DNA of 64,000 nucleotides from an uncultured Clostridia bacterium (GCA_910589185.1 CAJUSU010000002.1:5694-69693), one strand, 5' to 3'; shown: positions 19,550 to 29,006, numbered from the stretch's first letter. Program-made: numbers and translations. The notes: generated from the letters alone by a model not told the origin.

Positions 19550-21088
19550 ATGTTATCTATTACAAAATCTATGACCTTGCATGGACTACAAGGCTTTTTA
19601 ATTGACGTGCAAGTAGATGTTTCAGCAGGAATGCCAGCATGGGATGTTGTGGGGCTCCCAGATATTAGTGTAAGAGAAGCTAAAGAAAGAGTTAGGACAG
19701 CTATTAAAAATTCAGGCTATGAGTTACTTAGTAGGAAAATTGTAGTTAACTTAGCACCAGCAGATATTAAAAAAGAAGGATCCACTTTTGATTTGCCAAT
19801 TGCAGTTGGTATATTAATGAGTTTAGAAATCATCTATGGCAAAGGAAATCAAGACACTTTATTAATAGGAGAACTATCTTTAAATGGAAACCTTAATCCA
19901 ATTGAAGGTGCATTACCAATTTGTATTGAAGCTAAAAAGTTAGGAATTAAGAAAGTAATTTTACCACAAGCAAATGCAAAAGAAGCGTCCATCATAGAAG
20001 GGATAGAAATACTAGGAGCCTATGACTTAACAGAAGTAGTAAACTATTTTAATGGAGATAGCAAAATACAAAGTTATCATACAGACTGGAAAGAATGTAC
20101 AAAGAATAGGCAACAAGAGTCATTAGACTTTGCAGATGTCAAAGGACAAGAAAATGTTAAAAGAGCAGTAGAGGTTGCTGCTGCAGGAGGACATAATTGT
20201 TTACTTATTCGGAAGCCCAGGTTCCCGGAAAAACAATGATAGCTAAAAGAATCCCATCCATATTACCAGATTTGAGTTTCGAAGAAGCTTTAGAAATTAC
20301 TAAAATTCATAGTATAGCAGGAATTTTAAAATCAGAAATTCCAATCATTACAACTAGACCATTTCGTTCACCTCATCATACTATCTCAGCCACCTCATTA
20401 ATAGGAGGTGGAAGAATTCCAAAACCAGGAGAAATTAGTTTATCCCATTATGGTGTTTTATTCTTAGACGAACTCCCAGAATTTAATCAACATACTTTAG
20501 AAGTCCTGCGAGGACCATTAGAAGATGGAACAGTTACAATTAGTAGAGTAAATGCTAGCTTTACATATCCTTGTGAGTTTATGTTTGTTGCATCCATGAA
20601 TCCATGTCCTTGCGGATATTATGGTTCACCAGATAAAGAATGTTCTTGCAATCCGCAAACAATCAGTAAATATATGGGAAAGATAAGTCGGACCTTTATT
20701 AGATAGAATTGATATTCAAATAGAAGTAAGCCCTGTCAAATATGAAAAATTAGGAAAAGAAGAAAAAACAGAAACCTCACAAGAAATTAAGAAAAGAGTA
20801 AACCAAGCAAGAGAGACTCAGAGGAAGAGATATAAGGAAGAAGCAATTTTCTCTAACGCAGCACTAACTCCAAAGCTAATGGAAAAATATTGCAAATTAG
20901 ATGAAGAGAGCAAGAAAATACTAGAAATGGCTTTTGAAAAATTAGGACTTAGTGCTAGAGCTTATGGACGTATTTTAAAAGTAGCAAGGACCATTGCGGA
21001 TTTAGCAAGTTCAGAGCAAATACAAAAAAATCACATAGCAGAAGCTATACAATATAGAAGTTTAGATAAAAAATATAGGAGGAATTAG
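19550..21088 (+). CDS. comM: ComM/YifB-family AAA+ protein, frame interrupted at three CGG codons
   Basis: A Mg-chelatase-like AAA+ helicase that in naturally competent bacteria extends heteroduplex during uptake of foreign DNA. MLSITKSMTLHGLQGFLIDVQVDVSAGMP at ATG 19550 (AAAGGAG 9 bases upstream) is a textbook N-terminus. The frame breaks at CGG 20210-20212, 20226-20228 and 20689-20691. Skipping the C each time restores Walker A (LLI-GSPGS-GKT) and the conserved KIS-GPLLDRIDI motif. The shifted product is 511 residues, normal for the family, and ends ...YRSLDKKYRRN. Two of the three breaks sit inside the nucleotide-binding loop, so an unshifted product would be useless. dprA follows. A triple pseudogenising accident is the alternative; the shared CGG-to-GGN context argues against it. 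Confidence 0.85.
20210..20213 (+). other. CGG +1 shift site 1 (comM)
   Basis: Zero-frame ATT CGG AAG; skipping C gives ATT GGA AGC and restores Walker A (I-G-S-P). The preceding codon is ATT. Confidence 0.7.
20226..20229 (+). other. CGG +1 shift site 2 (comM)
   Basis: In the frame set by site 1, TCC CGG AAA becomes TCC GGA AAA, restoring S-G-K-T. Without the shift a TAA follows within six codons. Confidence 0.7.
20689..20692 (+). other. CGG +1 shift site 3 (comM)
   Basis: AGT CGG ACC becomes AGT GGA CCT, restoring the conserved S-G-P-L-L-D-R. Without the shift a TAG follows four codons later. Confidence 0.7.
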
Positions 21089-21143
21089 TGTCAGATTGGG
21101 AACGTTCCTTTTTCTGACACTTTTGTCAGGTTGGGGACACACC
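21087..21143. repeat. Small REP-like hairpin element
   Basis: AGTGTCAG at 21087-21094 pairs with CTGACACT at 21114-21121, enclosing TTGGGAACGTTCC. A second GTCAGGTTGGGGACACACC word follows at 21125-21143. The composition is much more GC-rich than the surroundings, and the unit resembles the short GGGGACA-containing hairpins scattered in clostridial genomes. It overlaps the comM stop codon and could act as a weak terminator. Confidence 0.5.
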
Positions 21144-21162
21144 TTATAGCACGAAAAAGAAA

Positions 21163-22008
21163 ATGAAAGTTATCATACAAAAAGACGAAAACTATCCAAA
21201 GCGATTATTACAAATACAAAATCCACCAAAAAAATTATATGTAGAAGGAAACGAAAAGTTATTAAATCAAGATGCCATAGCAATAGTTGGCACAAGAAAT
21301 TGTACTAAATATGGTGAAAAATGTGCTAGCAAATTTGCAAGAGAATTATCTAAAAAAGGAATATGCATTGTCAGTGGACTAGCCAGAGGCATTGATTCCA
21401 CTGCACATATGAATTCCATGGAGCAAGAAGGAAAAACAATTGCAGTATTAGGAAGTGGATTTAACCATATTTATCCTAAAGAAAACCAATATTTATACCA
21501 AAAAATTATAGAAAACGGTGGATGTATTGTGACAGAATATCCACCAGAAACACCAGTAGACAAAGCAAAATTTCCTAAGAGAAATCGAATTATTAGTGGC
21601 TTAGCTATGGGGGTATTAATTATAGAAGCAAGATATAGAAGTGGGACATCTATTACGGCAAAATATGCAATGAGTCAGCACAAAGAGGTATTCTGCATAC
21701 CACATCCATTAGACACTCCAACAGGATATATACCAAACCTATTCATTCAGCAAGGGGCTCAATTAGTTACATCAGGAAGTGATATTTTACAATATTATAG
21801 CGAAGACGATAAATATCAAAACCAAGAAGTAGCAGAAGAATACGAAGAAATCTATAACTTAATTGGGCAATTACCAATTTCAGCTAACAATATTGCTCAA
21901 ATACAACAAATAGATATTGCAAAAGTAACTGAAAGTTTATTTATGTTGGAATTAGACGGCTTTATTAAGCAATTACCAGGGAATGTGTATATTAGAAATA
22001 ATAAATAA
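21163..22008 (+). CDS. dprA: DNA-processing protein DprA
   Basis: A single-stranded-DNA-binding protein that loads RecA on incoming DNA during transformation, 281 residues. Core Rossmann motifs are present: AIVGTRNCTKYG (about 45), IVSGLARGIDSTAH (about 70-83), AVLGSGFNHIYPKEN (about 95-109), and FPKRNRIISGLA (about 135). The C-terminal 65 residues form the usual winged-helix DprA_WH region (LPISANNIAQIQQIDIAKVTESLFMLELDGFI). It follows comM closely and precedes yraN, a common bacterial gene order (comM-dprA-yraN). No AGGAGG is obvious before ATG 21163, but the N-terminus fits the family. Confidence 0.95.
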   Translation: MKVIIQKDENYPKRLLQIQNPPKKLYVEGNEKLLNQDAIAIVGTRNCTKYGEKCASKFARELSKKGICIVSGLARGIDSTAHMNSMEQEGKTIAVLGSGFNHIYPKENQYLYQKIIENGGCIVTEYPPETPVDKAKFPKRNRIISGLAMGVLIIEARYRSGTSITAKYAMSQHKEVFCIPHPLDTPTGYIPNLFIQQGAQLVTSGSDILQYYSEDDKYQNQEVAEEYEEIYNLIGQLPISANNIAQIQQIDIAKVTESLFMLELDGFIKQLPGNVYIRNNK

Positions 22009-22029
22009 AATTAAAAAAGGAGTGAGACG

Positions 22030-22383
22030 ATGTATGCAAGACATGAAATAGGAAAAGAAGGAGAAGAAGAAGCAACAAAATATTTAGAAAGGCAAGGCTA
22101 TCAAATTGTGCAAAGAAATTTTTCATGCAGACAAGGAGAAATAGATATTATTGCAAAAGACAAGAAAGAATATGTTTTTATTGAAGTAAAGACAAGACAA
22201 AATAGGCATTATGGTATGCCATGCGAAGCAGTTGATGAAAGAAAACAAAAGCATATCTGGAATGCCACAAAATATTATTTACATATTTATAAATTAGAAA
22301 ATCAATATATTCGATTTGATGTGATAGAGGTGTATAAGAAAAAAGGTGAGTTTTTTATTCATCATATTAAGCAGATAATGTGA
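22030..22383 (+). CDS. yraN: YraN/UPF0102-family nuclease-like protein
   Basis: 117 residues of the UPF0102 family, which has a Holliday-junction-resolvase-like PD-(D/E)XK fold. The active-site residues are visible: GEIDIIAKD (about 38-46) followed by FIEVKTRQN (about 52-60). The N-terminus (ARHEIGKEGEEEATKYLERQGYQIVQRNF) is typical. It lies 21 bp after dprA with AAGGAGTGA upstream of ATG 22030. The role is presumed to be in DNA processing, and the biochemical function of the family is poorly established. Confidence 0.92.
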   Translation: MYARHEIGKEGEEEATKYLERQGYQIVQRNFSCRQGEIDIIAKDKKEYVFIEVKTRQNRHYGMPCEAVDERKQKHIWNATKYYLHIYKLENQYIRFDVIEVYKKKGEFFIHHIKQIM

Positions 22384-22401
22384 TTCTAAAAATGTAAAAC
22401 A

Positions 22402-22412
22402 TTTCGACAAAA
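22402..22412 (-). promoter_or_regulatory. Spo0A-box-like site upstream of the cas operon
   Basis: TTTCGACAAAA is the exact complement of TTTTGTCGAAA, matching the Spo0A-binding consensus TTTGTCGAA. It lies about 120 bases before the cas6 ATG in the only gap where the cas operon promoter can sit. No clear sigma-A -35/-10 pair was found nearby. Regulation by Spo0A is inferred from the motif alone. Confidence 0.4.
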
Positions 22413-22532
22413 TATGAAGACAAAACAAAAATAATATGATAGAATTAAACCGCAAAATTCATAAATAAAAGTATTATTTTTACCTAAAGGATAATGAAAT
22501 CAAAAAGTAAAAGAACAAGAAAGGAGGAAAAA

Positions 22533-23253
22533 ATGCGTTATCAACTAACATTTGAATTAAACAATGAAAAATTTCCATTGGATTACAGAAGAACCATTAT
22601 GAGTTACATCAAAAATGCTTTATCGCAACATGACAAAGATACTTATCAAAAATATTATCATGACAAAGATCCTATTGTAAAACCATTTACTTTTTCAGTG
22701 TATTTTAACAGTCCAATATTTGAAAAAGAAACTATTATCATTAAAGATCACACAATTAAACTCAATCTTTCCATTCAAGACTATTCTCTAGCTATTATCT
22801 TATACAATAGCATCAATCACCAAAGAAATATTCCATTTCCAATTGCAAATAATAATATGACTTTAAAAAATATTACTATGATACCAGAAGATGAAATTGC
22901 AACAAATCAAATTACAATTAAATTTATGTCACCACTTGTAGTACGTGAAAGAAAAGCGCAAAAAGACTGGTATTACTTCTATAGTGAAGAAAGTAAATTT
23001 CAAGAAGTTTTAAAACAGAATTTAAAAGAGCAATTATCCATTAGTAAAATTCCACTAGAAACAATAGAGAATTTTGAAATACGAGCAATACAACCAAAGA
23101 AAACAATTATCCAATTTTATGAAAAGAAAATAGAAGCATCTGTAGGTACTTATGTTTTAAAAGGCGATAAAGACTTGCTTAAATTTCTCTATCAATGTGG
23201 TATGCGGAAGCAAGCACTCAGCAGGATTCGGAATGTTTTCAATTATCAAGTAA
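22533..23253 (+). CDS. cas6: CRISPR endoribonuclease Cas6, frame interrupted at one CGG codon
   Basis: Cas6 cuts the precursor crRNA within each repeat. ATG 22533 follows AAGGAGGAA. The protein has the two-RAMP shape and FKF-like segments of Cas6 (MSPLVVRERKAQKDWYYF). In the plain frame the C-terminus degenerates (QCGMRKQALSRIRNVF) and runs into cas8b. Skipping the C of CGG at 23205-23207 instead gives GM-GSKHSAGFGMFSIIK and a TAA at 23251-23253, which is the signature glycine-rich Cas6 ending. The cas8b ribosome site AAAGGAGG then follows immediately, as expected. The shifted product is 239 residues, normal for the family. This case was recognised from the missing glycine-rich loop, not from a split ORF. 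Confidence 0.88.
23205..23208 (+). other. CGG +1 shift site 4 (cas6)
   Basis: ATG CGG AAG becomes ATG GGA AGC, giving the Cas6 G-x-G-S-K-x-S-x-G-F-G loop and a correctly placed stop. Confidence 0.7.
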
Positions 23254-23265
23254 AGGAGGTGCCAA

Positions 23266-25131
23266 ATGAAAAAAAGAATATACTTAAATGATTGGACTAT
23301 CAATAGTGGTATTATTGGCTTCCTAAATATTTTAGAAGAAGCAGGAAAAGACATTGAAAACATGATGAAAGAAAACTACATAGAATTTGACACAGAAATT
23401 TTAGCAACATTTTCACAAGACTATTTTTCCTATTTTTTCAACAAATATGATGTAGCAAAGAGAACAAGAAAAAAGGTAATAGACAATTATTACAAAACAA
23501 TAGAAAGTGCTATAAACAGTATGATATTGGAAGCTAGTACCAAAGAAGATAAAGAGAAAAATAAAAGATTTCAAGATACCATTAAAAAATTCACAAAATA
23601 TATCAAAGAAACAATCAAAACACAAAAAGATAAAATTAAAAAATTTAATGAAGATAGCTATCAAGTAATAGACGAAGAATATAACAAAATAAAAGAACCT
23701 AAAATACCAGAAGAACTACAACAGTTATTACAAGTACTAGAAAAGATTGTACAAGAAATAGAAAAAGAAGAAAATAATTCAAGAATAACTTTAAATTATT
23801 TCAAAAATATCCTAAGTACTAACTATTTCGGCCAACCAAGTTTTATGAATGTGGTAAAAAGCAGTTGTACCATAAAAGAGCAACAAGAATTGATGCAAAA
23901 AGACTACGTTAGTAATATTTTAGAAAATGCCTTTTTACAAGAAACTTTAGAAGGCAATTATACAATTGAACAAATACAAGAACATATTCAAAAAGTTACT
24001 AATATGACTAAGGAAATAGAAACGATTTACAATAATATACAAAAGCAAATAGACAAGCAAAAAACACTAGAAGAAATACAAACATACATAAAAACAAAAT
24101 TAAATTATTGCTTGGTATGTGAAGAAGCAAAAACTATTACAGAGAATTATACAGAAAGTAATTTTGTTCCATTAGCGGTTAGTAGTGAAAATATGACGAA
24201 CTTCTTTTGGAACCAAAAGCCACAAGTACCAATTTGTAGCTTATGCAAATTAATGATGTTCTGTATTCCAGCTGGTGTAACGCTCATTTCTAAAATAGAA
24301 AAAGATAGTAATATGAACTATAAAGAAACAGAATTATATAGTTTTATTAATTGCGATACTAGTGTAAAGAAATTGCTAAAAACGAACCGAAATCTTAGTG
24401 ACAATTCTAAAAAAGAAAAAGCAACCATAAACCCTTATGTAGATTGTATTTTAGATATGATAGATAGTAAAGAAGAAATTGCAAGATGGCAATTAGAAAA
24501 TATTTTTGTCGTAGAATTTGAAACAGAATATTTAGGATATAGTAGAATACAATATTTTCACATATTACCAAATGTTGCTAGATTCTTAACAGGTAAATAT
24601 GTCAACGTATTACAAGCCGTATCAAATTATCAATTTAGACTACAATTAACTGATATGATGCTAAAAAATGAAGACACAGCAATGGTCATTAATAATAGGT
24701 TAAGAGAAAATTTTAATGATGCCAAAGTAAAGCAAGCATTTAATTGTTATTTAGCAACCAAAGTACGATTTGATTTAAATATGCTAAAAAAGGAGGGAAA
24801 TAAAATGGAAGAAGAAATTCAAAAAGGAAACAAGAAGATTTATGCACTATACAATATTGGACAAGATATTAGAAAAACATTAAAAAATAAGAAAGAAGAA
24901 AATAAATTAGATAGTTATGTATATAGAATGATAAACAGCATCAAAGCAAACAATAGAAAAGAATTTATGGATGTGGTAATTCGTTTGCATTTATATATGG
25001 CAAAAGATGTATCGCCAATTTTCCTAGAAGTAATGCAAGATGGCAATTTAGATTTTGCCACAATAGGTCATAGCTTTTTATCAGGTTTAATATCTGACGA
25101 ATATCGTAAGGAAGAAAAAGTAGAAGAATAA
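23266..25131 (+). CDS. cas8b: Type I-B Cascade large subunit Cas8b (Cst1-like)
   Basis: Large subunit of the interference complex, 621 residues, thought to recognise the PAM. It begins KKRIYLNDWTINSGIIGFLNILEEAG, typical of the Cas8b1/Cst1 group. A zinc-binding pair is visible as CLVCEE (about 282-285) and CSLCKLMMFC (about 323). A coiled-coil-like helical stretch occupies residues about 70-170. The context is exact: cas6 upstream, and the Cst2/DevR-type cas7, then cas5, downstream. The C-terminal third may include the small-subunit function, since no separate cas11 is present. An internal small-subunit start, as known in some I-B systems, is possible: AAGGAGG followed by ATG at about 24805 lies in frame. 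Confidence 0.9.
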   Translation: MKKRIYLNDWTINSGIIGFLNILEEAGKDIENMMKENYIEFDTEILATFSQDYFSYFFNKYDVAKRTRKKVIDNYYKTIESAINSMILEASTKEDKEKNKRFQDTIKKFTKYIKETIKTQKDKIKKFNEDSYQVIDEEYNKIKEPKIPEELQQLLQVLEKIVQEIEKEENNSRITLNYFKNILSTNYFGQPSFMNVVKSSCTIKEQQELMQKDYVSNILENAFLQETLEGNYTIEQIQEHIQKVTNMTKEIETIYNNIQKQIDKQKTLEEIQTYIKTKLNYCLVCEEAKTITENYTESNFVPLAVSSENMTNFFWNQKPQVPICSLCKLMMFCIPAGVTLISKIEKDSNMNYKETELYSFINCDTSVKKLLKTNRNLSDNSKKEKATINPYVDCILDMIDSKEEIARWQLENIFVVEFETEYLGYSRIQYFHILPNVARFLTGKYVNVLQAVSNYQFRLQLTDMMLKNEDTAMVINNRLRENFNDAKVKQAFNCYLATKVRFDLNMLKKEGNKMEEEIQKGNKKIYALYNIGQDIRKTLKNKKEENKLDSYVYRMINSIKANNRKEFMDVVIRLHLYMAKDVSPIFLEVMQDGNLDFATIGHSFLSGLISDEYRKEEKVEE

Positions 25132-25147
25132 AAAAGGAAAGGAGCAA

Positions 25148-25175
25148 GAGAATTCTAGGAGATAAAAGAATTCTC
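25148..25175 (+). promoter_or_regulatory. Hairpin between cas8b and cas7
   Basis: A perfect 9-bp inverted repeat (GAGAATTCT / AGAATTCTC) displays AGGAG in its 10-base loop, just before the cas7 start. It may be an mRNA processing or stabilising element that raises cas7 output relative to cas8b. Confidence 0.45.
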
Positions 25176-25186
25176 AAATAGAGATT

Positions 25187-26092
25187 ATGAAAAATGGATT
25201 AACAATAACAATGATTTTTAAAGCGCAAAGCTTAAACTATGGAGAAGGAATTGGAAATATTTCAGAACTAAAAAAATTATCAAGAGGTGATGGAAATGTA
25301 TATACATTTGCGTCAAGACAAGCACTACGCTATGATATAGCAAGATTAGGACACCAAATGTTTGACTGGAATTTAGAAGTAGTAGACAAATCAAAAGGAA
25401 CAGTACAATTTTCAGACAAATACAGCATTAAAGACTCAGAAGAAATGGATCTTTTCGGCTATATGAAGACCTCTAAGAAATCAGACGATACAGAAGGCGG
25501 TTCAGACATTAGAAGTGCAGCAGTTAGAATTAGTAATGCCATTTCATTAGAAAGCTATAGAAGTGATTTAGAGTTTTTAAGTAACAAGGGACTAGCAGAT
25601 AGAATTAACGAATTTCCTAATTTGGCTAATTTAGAACAACATTTAAGTTTTTATACCTATACAGTAACTATCGACTTAGACAAAATTGGAAAAGATGGAA
25701 ATATAGAATTAAGCAAAGAAGAAAAAGCAAAAAGAGTAACACAGCTATTAGAAATTATTAAAGTATTAAATAGAGAAATTAAAGGAAGACAAGAAAATTT
25801 AAGTCCATTATTCGCCATTGGTGGAATTTATCTAATCAATACACCATTCTATTTAGGAAGAGTAGACTTAGAGGGAAAAGATGGTGAATTTAAAGTGAAA
25901 TTAGATGCACTAAAAGAAACAGGTACATTAAAGATTGGAGAAAATACAATTGAAAACGATACTATAGTTGGACTAGTAGACGGAATTTTTGCCAACCAAG
26001 AAGAAATAAACCAAGTATATGCAGGAAAAACATATCATATACAAGAATTTTTCGAGAATTTAGAAAACAAGGTGCAAGAATATTATCAATAA
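25187..26092 (+). CDS. cas7: Type I-B Cascade backbone protein Cas7 (Cst2/DevR family)
   Basis: The crRNA-binding backbone subunit, 301 residues. FKAQSLNYGEGIGNISELKK near the start and YTFASRQALRYDIARLGHQ (about residues 40-60) are hallmark Cst2/DevR motifs, followed by a conserved AAVRISNAISLE segment and HLSFYTYTVTIDLD. The protein is complete and has family-typical length. It is the third gene of the cas operon, 55 bp after cas8b with an intervening hairpin, and is followed by cas5 after 15 bp. Several copies per complex are expected, which fits a dedicated expression element. Confidence 0.95.
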   Translation: MKNGLTITMIFKAQSLNYGEGIGNISELKKLSRGDGNVYTFASRQALRYDIARLGHQMFDWNLEVVDKSKGTVQFSDKYSIKDSEEMDLFGYMKTSKKSDDTEGGSDIRSAAVRISNAISLESYRSDLEFLSNKGLADRINEFPNLANLEQHLSFYTYTVTIDLDKIGKDGNIELSKEEKAKRVTQLLEIIKVLNREIKGRQENLSPLFAIGGIYLINTPFYLGRVDLEGKDGEFKVKLDALKETGTLKIGENTIENDTIVGLVDGIFANQEEINQVYAGKTYHIQEFFENLENKVQEYYQ

Positions 26093-26107
26093 AAAGGGGG
26101 AAATGGT

Positions 26108-26755
26108 ATGAAAGTATTGAAAATGAAATTATTTCAAGAAACAGCGTGCTATAAAAAGCCATTTGCATATAAAGTAGCAGAAACATATCCACTTCCACCT
26201 TATTCTACAGTAATAGGGATGTTTCACAAAATATTACAAGCCAAAAATGGAGAATACTTTCCTATGGAAGTATCTGTTCAAGGGAGATATGAAAATATTT
26301 TTTCAAATTATCAAACCCTAAGGATGTACAAGAAAAACAAGGTAACTTCTATGCCTAGAAATGTACATCAATTATTAAATGTAGAATTAGTCATTCACGT
26401 TTGCGCACAAGATGAAATTATTGATAAGATATATTACAATGTTACTCATGGAGTAGAAACATTTACATTAGGAAGAAACGAGGACATTGTAAGACTAGAT
26501 GATATCAAGATTTGTGAGCAAATGCAAGAATTGGACGAAGGAATTTTACAATATAATGCCTATATTCCAAGTGAAAATAGAGAACTTAATGGAATTAAAT
26601 ATCGTATTCCAACTACTTACACAATTCAAAATGAATTAAGAATTTGGAACAAAGAAAATGTAAAATATGTAGAAAAAGGTAAAACAATAGAAGAAGTATT
26701 ACAAGACGAAGACGGAGATTTGGTATTCTTAGCCAATAAAGAAAGCAATTTATAG
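26108..26755 (+). CDS. cas5: Type I-B Cascade subunit Cas5
   Basis: Cas5 caps the 5-prime handle of the crRNA. The 215 residues have the Cas5t-like N-terminus (LKMKLFQETACYKKPFAYKVAETYPLPPYSTVIGMFHKIL), with the conserved PPYSTVIGM core. AAAAAGGGGGAAATGG precedes ATG 26108. An intrinsic terminator-like hairpin follows before cas3. Confidence 0.93.
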   Translation: MKVLKMKLFQETACYKKPFAYKVAETYPLPPYSTVIGMFHKILQAKNGEYFPMEVSVQGRYENIFSNYQTLRMYKKNKVTSMPRNVHQLLNVELVIHVCAQDEIIDKIYYNVTHGVETFTLGRNEDIVRLDDIKICEQMQELDEGILQYNAYIPSENRELNGIKYRIPTTYTIQNELRIWNKENVKYVEKGKTIEEVLQDEDGDLVFLANKESNL

Positions 26756-26769
26756 TGCTTCTCAAAATA

Positions 26770-26816
26770 AAAAACTGCTTTAAGTATTACTGATACAATA
26801 CCAAGCAGTTTTTATT
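26770..26816 (+). terminator. Internal terminator/attenuator between cas5 and cas3
   Basis: AAAAACTGCTT (26770-26780) pairs with AAGCAGTTTTT (26803-26813), with a nested GTATT/AATAC stem inside the loop. It splits the operon into a Cascade half and a cas3-cas4-cas1-cas2 half, which would then receive only read-through or separate transcription. Confidence 0.75.
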
Positions 26817-26837
26817 TTTCTAAAAAAGGAGAAAAAT

Positions 26838-29006
26838 ATGATAGTAGCTTATGCAAAATCAAAACCAATAGAAACGATAAAGCAACATACCAATGAAGTA
26901 TTAAAGGAGTTAGAAATATTAAAAAACATATATGGCAAAAAAATAGTAGAAAACAAAGTAGAAGACGAGGAACAATTTTGGCTTACCATTGAAATTGCGT
27001 GTAGATATCACGACTGTGGAAAAATTTTTACCCCATTTCAAAATGAAATACTAAGAAAATTAGGAGAAAAGTTGTTACCAACAGAATTTGACTATGCTAT
27101 CAAACACGAACAACTTTCGCCACTATTTATTCCAAAAGAAGTATTAAAACAGTTAGATATAACACATCAAAAGATTTTACTACAGGCAATCTATTACCAT
27201 CACGAGAGAAATAGCATTATTCCAGATGCTAATCTCATAAAAGAAATATGGGAAAAAGATATCTATCCAAGGATAGACGAAATTGAAAAAGAATTTGTTT
27301 TTCCTATTGCAAAACAAGTAAGCACAATGTACTTAAATAAGGTTGAGCAAAGAATAGATGAAGAAAGTGCTCATTATTTAGAATATTGTCTAATCAAAGG
27401 AATTGTACATCGTTGTGATCACTCTGGTTCTGCACATTTACCAATAGAAATAGAATCTCAAAATTGTCTAGGAGAAGAAACAGAAAAATTTGTTATAGAA
27501 AAATACAAAAAAACAAATGACTTGCAAGAATTTTGCAAAGAAAATAGAGAAAATAATATTCTTAGCATTGCATCTACTGGATATGGAAAAACAGAAGCGG
27601 CAGCTATTTGGGCAAATCAAGATAAAACTATTTATACCTTACCATTTTGCATTAGTTTAAATGATATTTTTGACAGACTAAATAAAATCATGGAATATCA
27701 AAATGTAGGACTACTACACTCTACAGCTTTAGACTATATGCTAGAAAATGAAGAAATAGAATATCCACAAGAATTATACGAAGATTCCAAAATAATGGGT
27801 GTTAAAATTTTACTTTCTACCATTCATCAATTTTTCTATTTTGCATTAAAACATCAAGGATACGAAAAAATATATGCTATGCTAAGTCATACCAAGGTAG
27901 TCATTGACGAAATACAAGCCTATCAACCAAAAGTAACAGCTATTATTTTAAAAGGACTAAAAATGATAAATGATATAGGTGGAAAATTTATGATTATGAC
28001 AGCAACTCTTCCGGGAATTTATCAAGAAGATTTAGAAGAAAGCAAAATATCACTAGCAAAGCAGTATTTCTATTCTGATAGAAATAGGCACAAAATACAA
28101 CTGATAAATGAAACAATAGAAAGTAGCATAGAGGAAATCATAAGTAAAGCTAAAGAAAGCAAAGTTTTAGTTATCGTGAATACAGTAGACAAAGCCATTG
28201 AGCTGTATGAAAAATGTAAGGAAAATGCAGAAGTTAAATTATTACATGCCAGATTTATAGAAGAAGATAAGTCAAAATTAGAACAAGAAATAAAACAATT
28301 TGCAAGAAGTGAGCGAAACGGAATATGGATAACAACACAAATTGTAGAAGCATCATTGGATATTGACTTTGACTATCTATATACAGAAATGTCTACTTTG
28401 GATAGTTTATTTCAAAGAATGGGTAGATGTTATAGGGGGAGAGAATACGAAAAAGAAGAAGCGAACATTAAAATTTATACCAAAGAACCAAGTGGGATTC
28501 AGTATGTATATAATAAACAAATCAGTGAATTAAGTACTAAAATGCTAGAAGAATATAACGAACAAATATTAAAAGAAGAAACAAAGGCAGAATTAGTAAA
28601 AAAACTATATTCAAGAGAAGCATTGCAAGGTACTAGTTATTTAGAAGAATTTGAAGCTGCAAAAAGAGTGCTAAAAAATATTGCGGACCATACTTTAACA
28701 GAAAAAGAAGCAAAGAAATTTTTAACTGATATTAAAACAATAACTGTAATTCCAAAACAAATTTATGAAGAAAATTTATCACTATTTGAAGGATATGAAC
28801 AAGAGAAAAATAGTCAAAAGAAAAATGAGATACTAAAACAAATTAGAAAACTATGTATGAATATTTTAGAAAGTCAAGCTAAGGGAAGATGTAGAGATGT
28901 GGGATATGGAATAAAAGGAATGTTCTTTATTAGTGCAAAATATGACAAAGAAAAAGGACTATTATTAAAAGAAAAAAATGAAAACTTTGATGATAGAAGT
29001 TTTTAA
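26838..29006 (+). CDS. cas3: CRISPR helicase-nuclease Cas3
   Basis: 722 residues, with a fused HD nuclease and SF2 helicase that degrades target DNA recruited by Cascade. The HD domain shows CRYHDCGKIFTPFQ (HD about 57) and YYHHERN (about 117-123). Helicase motifs follow in order: STGYGKTEAAA (Walker A, about 247), VVIDEIQAYQP (DExx, about 355), MTATLPG (about 389), TTQIVEASLDIDFD (about 498) and LFQRMGRCYRGR (about 528). AAAAGGAG lies just before ATG 26838. Its separate position after a terminator fits a protein needed in lower amount than Cascade. Confidence 0.96.
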   Translation: MIVAYAKSKPIETIKQHTNEVLKELEILKNIYGKKIVENKVEDEEQFWLTIEIACRYHDCGKIFTPFQNEILRKLGEKLLPTEFDYAIKHEQLSPLFIPKEVLKQLDITHQKILLQAIYYHHERNSIIPDANLIKEIWEKDIYPRIDEIEKEFVFPIAKQVSTMYLNKVEQRIDEESAHYLEYCLIKGIVHRCDHSGSAHLPIEIESQNCLGEETEKFVIEKYKKTNDLQEFCKENRENNILSIASTGYGKTEAAAIWANQDKTIYTLPFCISLNDIFDRLNKIMEYQNVGLLHSTALDYMLENEEIEYPQELYEDSKIMGVKILLSTIHQFFYFALKHQGYEKIYAMLSHTKVVIDEIQAYQPKVTAIILKGLKMINDIGGKFMIMTATLPGIYQEDLEESKISLAKQYFYSDRNRHKIQLINETIESSIEEIISKAKESKVLVIVNTVDKAIELYEKCKENAEVKLLHARFIEEDKSKLEQEIKQFARSERNGIWITTQIVEASLDIDFDYLYTEMSTLDSLFQRMGRCYRGREYEKEEANIKIYTKEPSGIQYVYNKQISELSTKMLEEYNEQILKEETKAELVKKLYSREALQGTSYLEEFEAAKRVLKNIADHTLTEKEAKKFLTDIKTITVIPKQIYEENLSLFEGYEQEKNSQKKNEILKQIRKLCMNILESQAKGRCRDVGYGIKGMFFISAKYDKEKGLLLKEKNENFDDRSF

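Noticed and set aside
20200..20700. comM breaks as ordinary pseudogenisation or sequencing error
   Set aside because: All breaks are single-base and lie exactly between codons at CGG followed by a conserved glycine, and the same context recurs in four other genes. Random error would not respect codon phase. Raw reads are still needed to close this.
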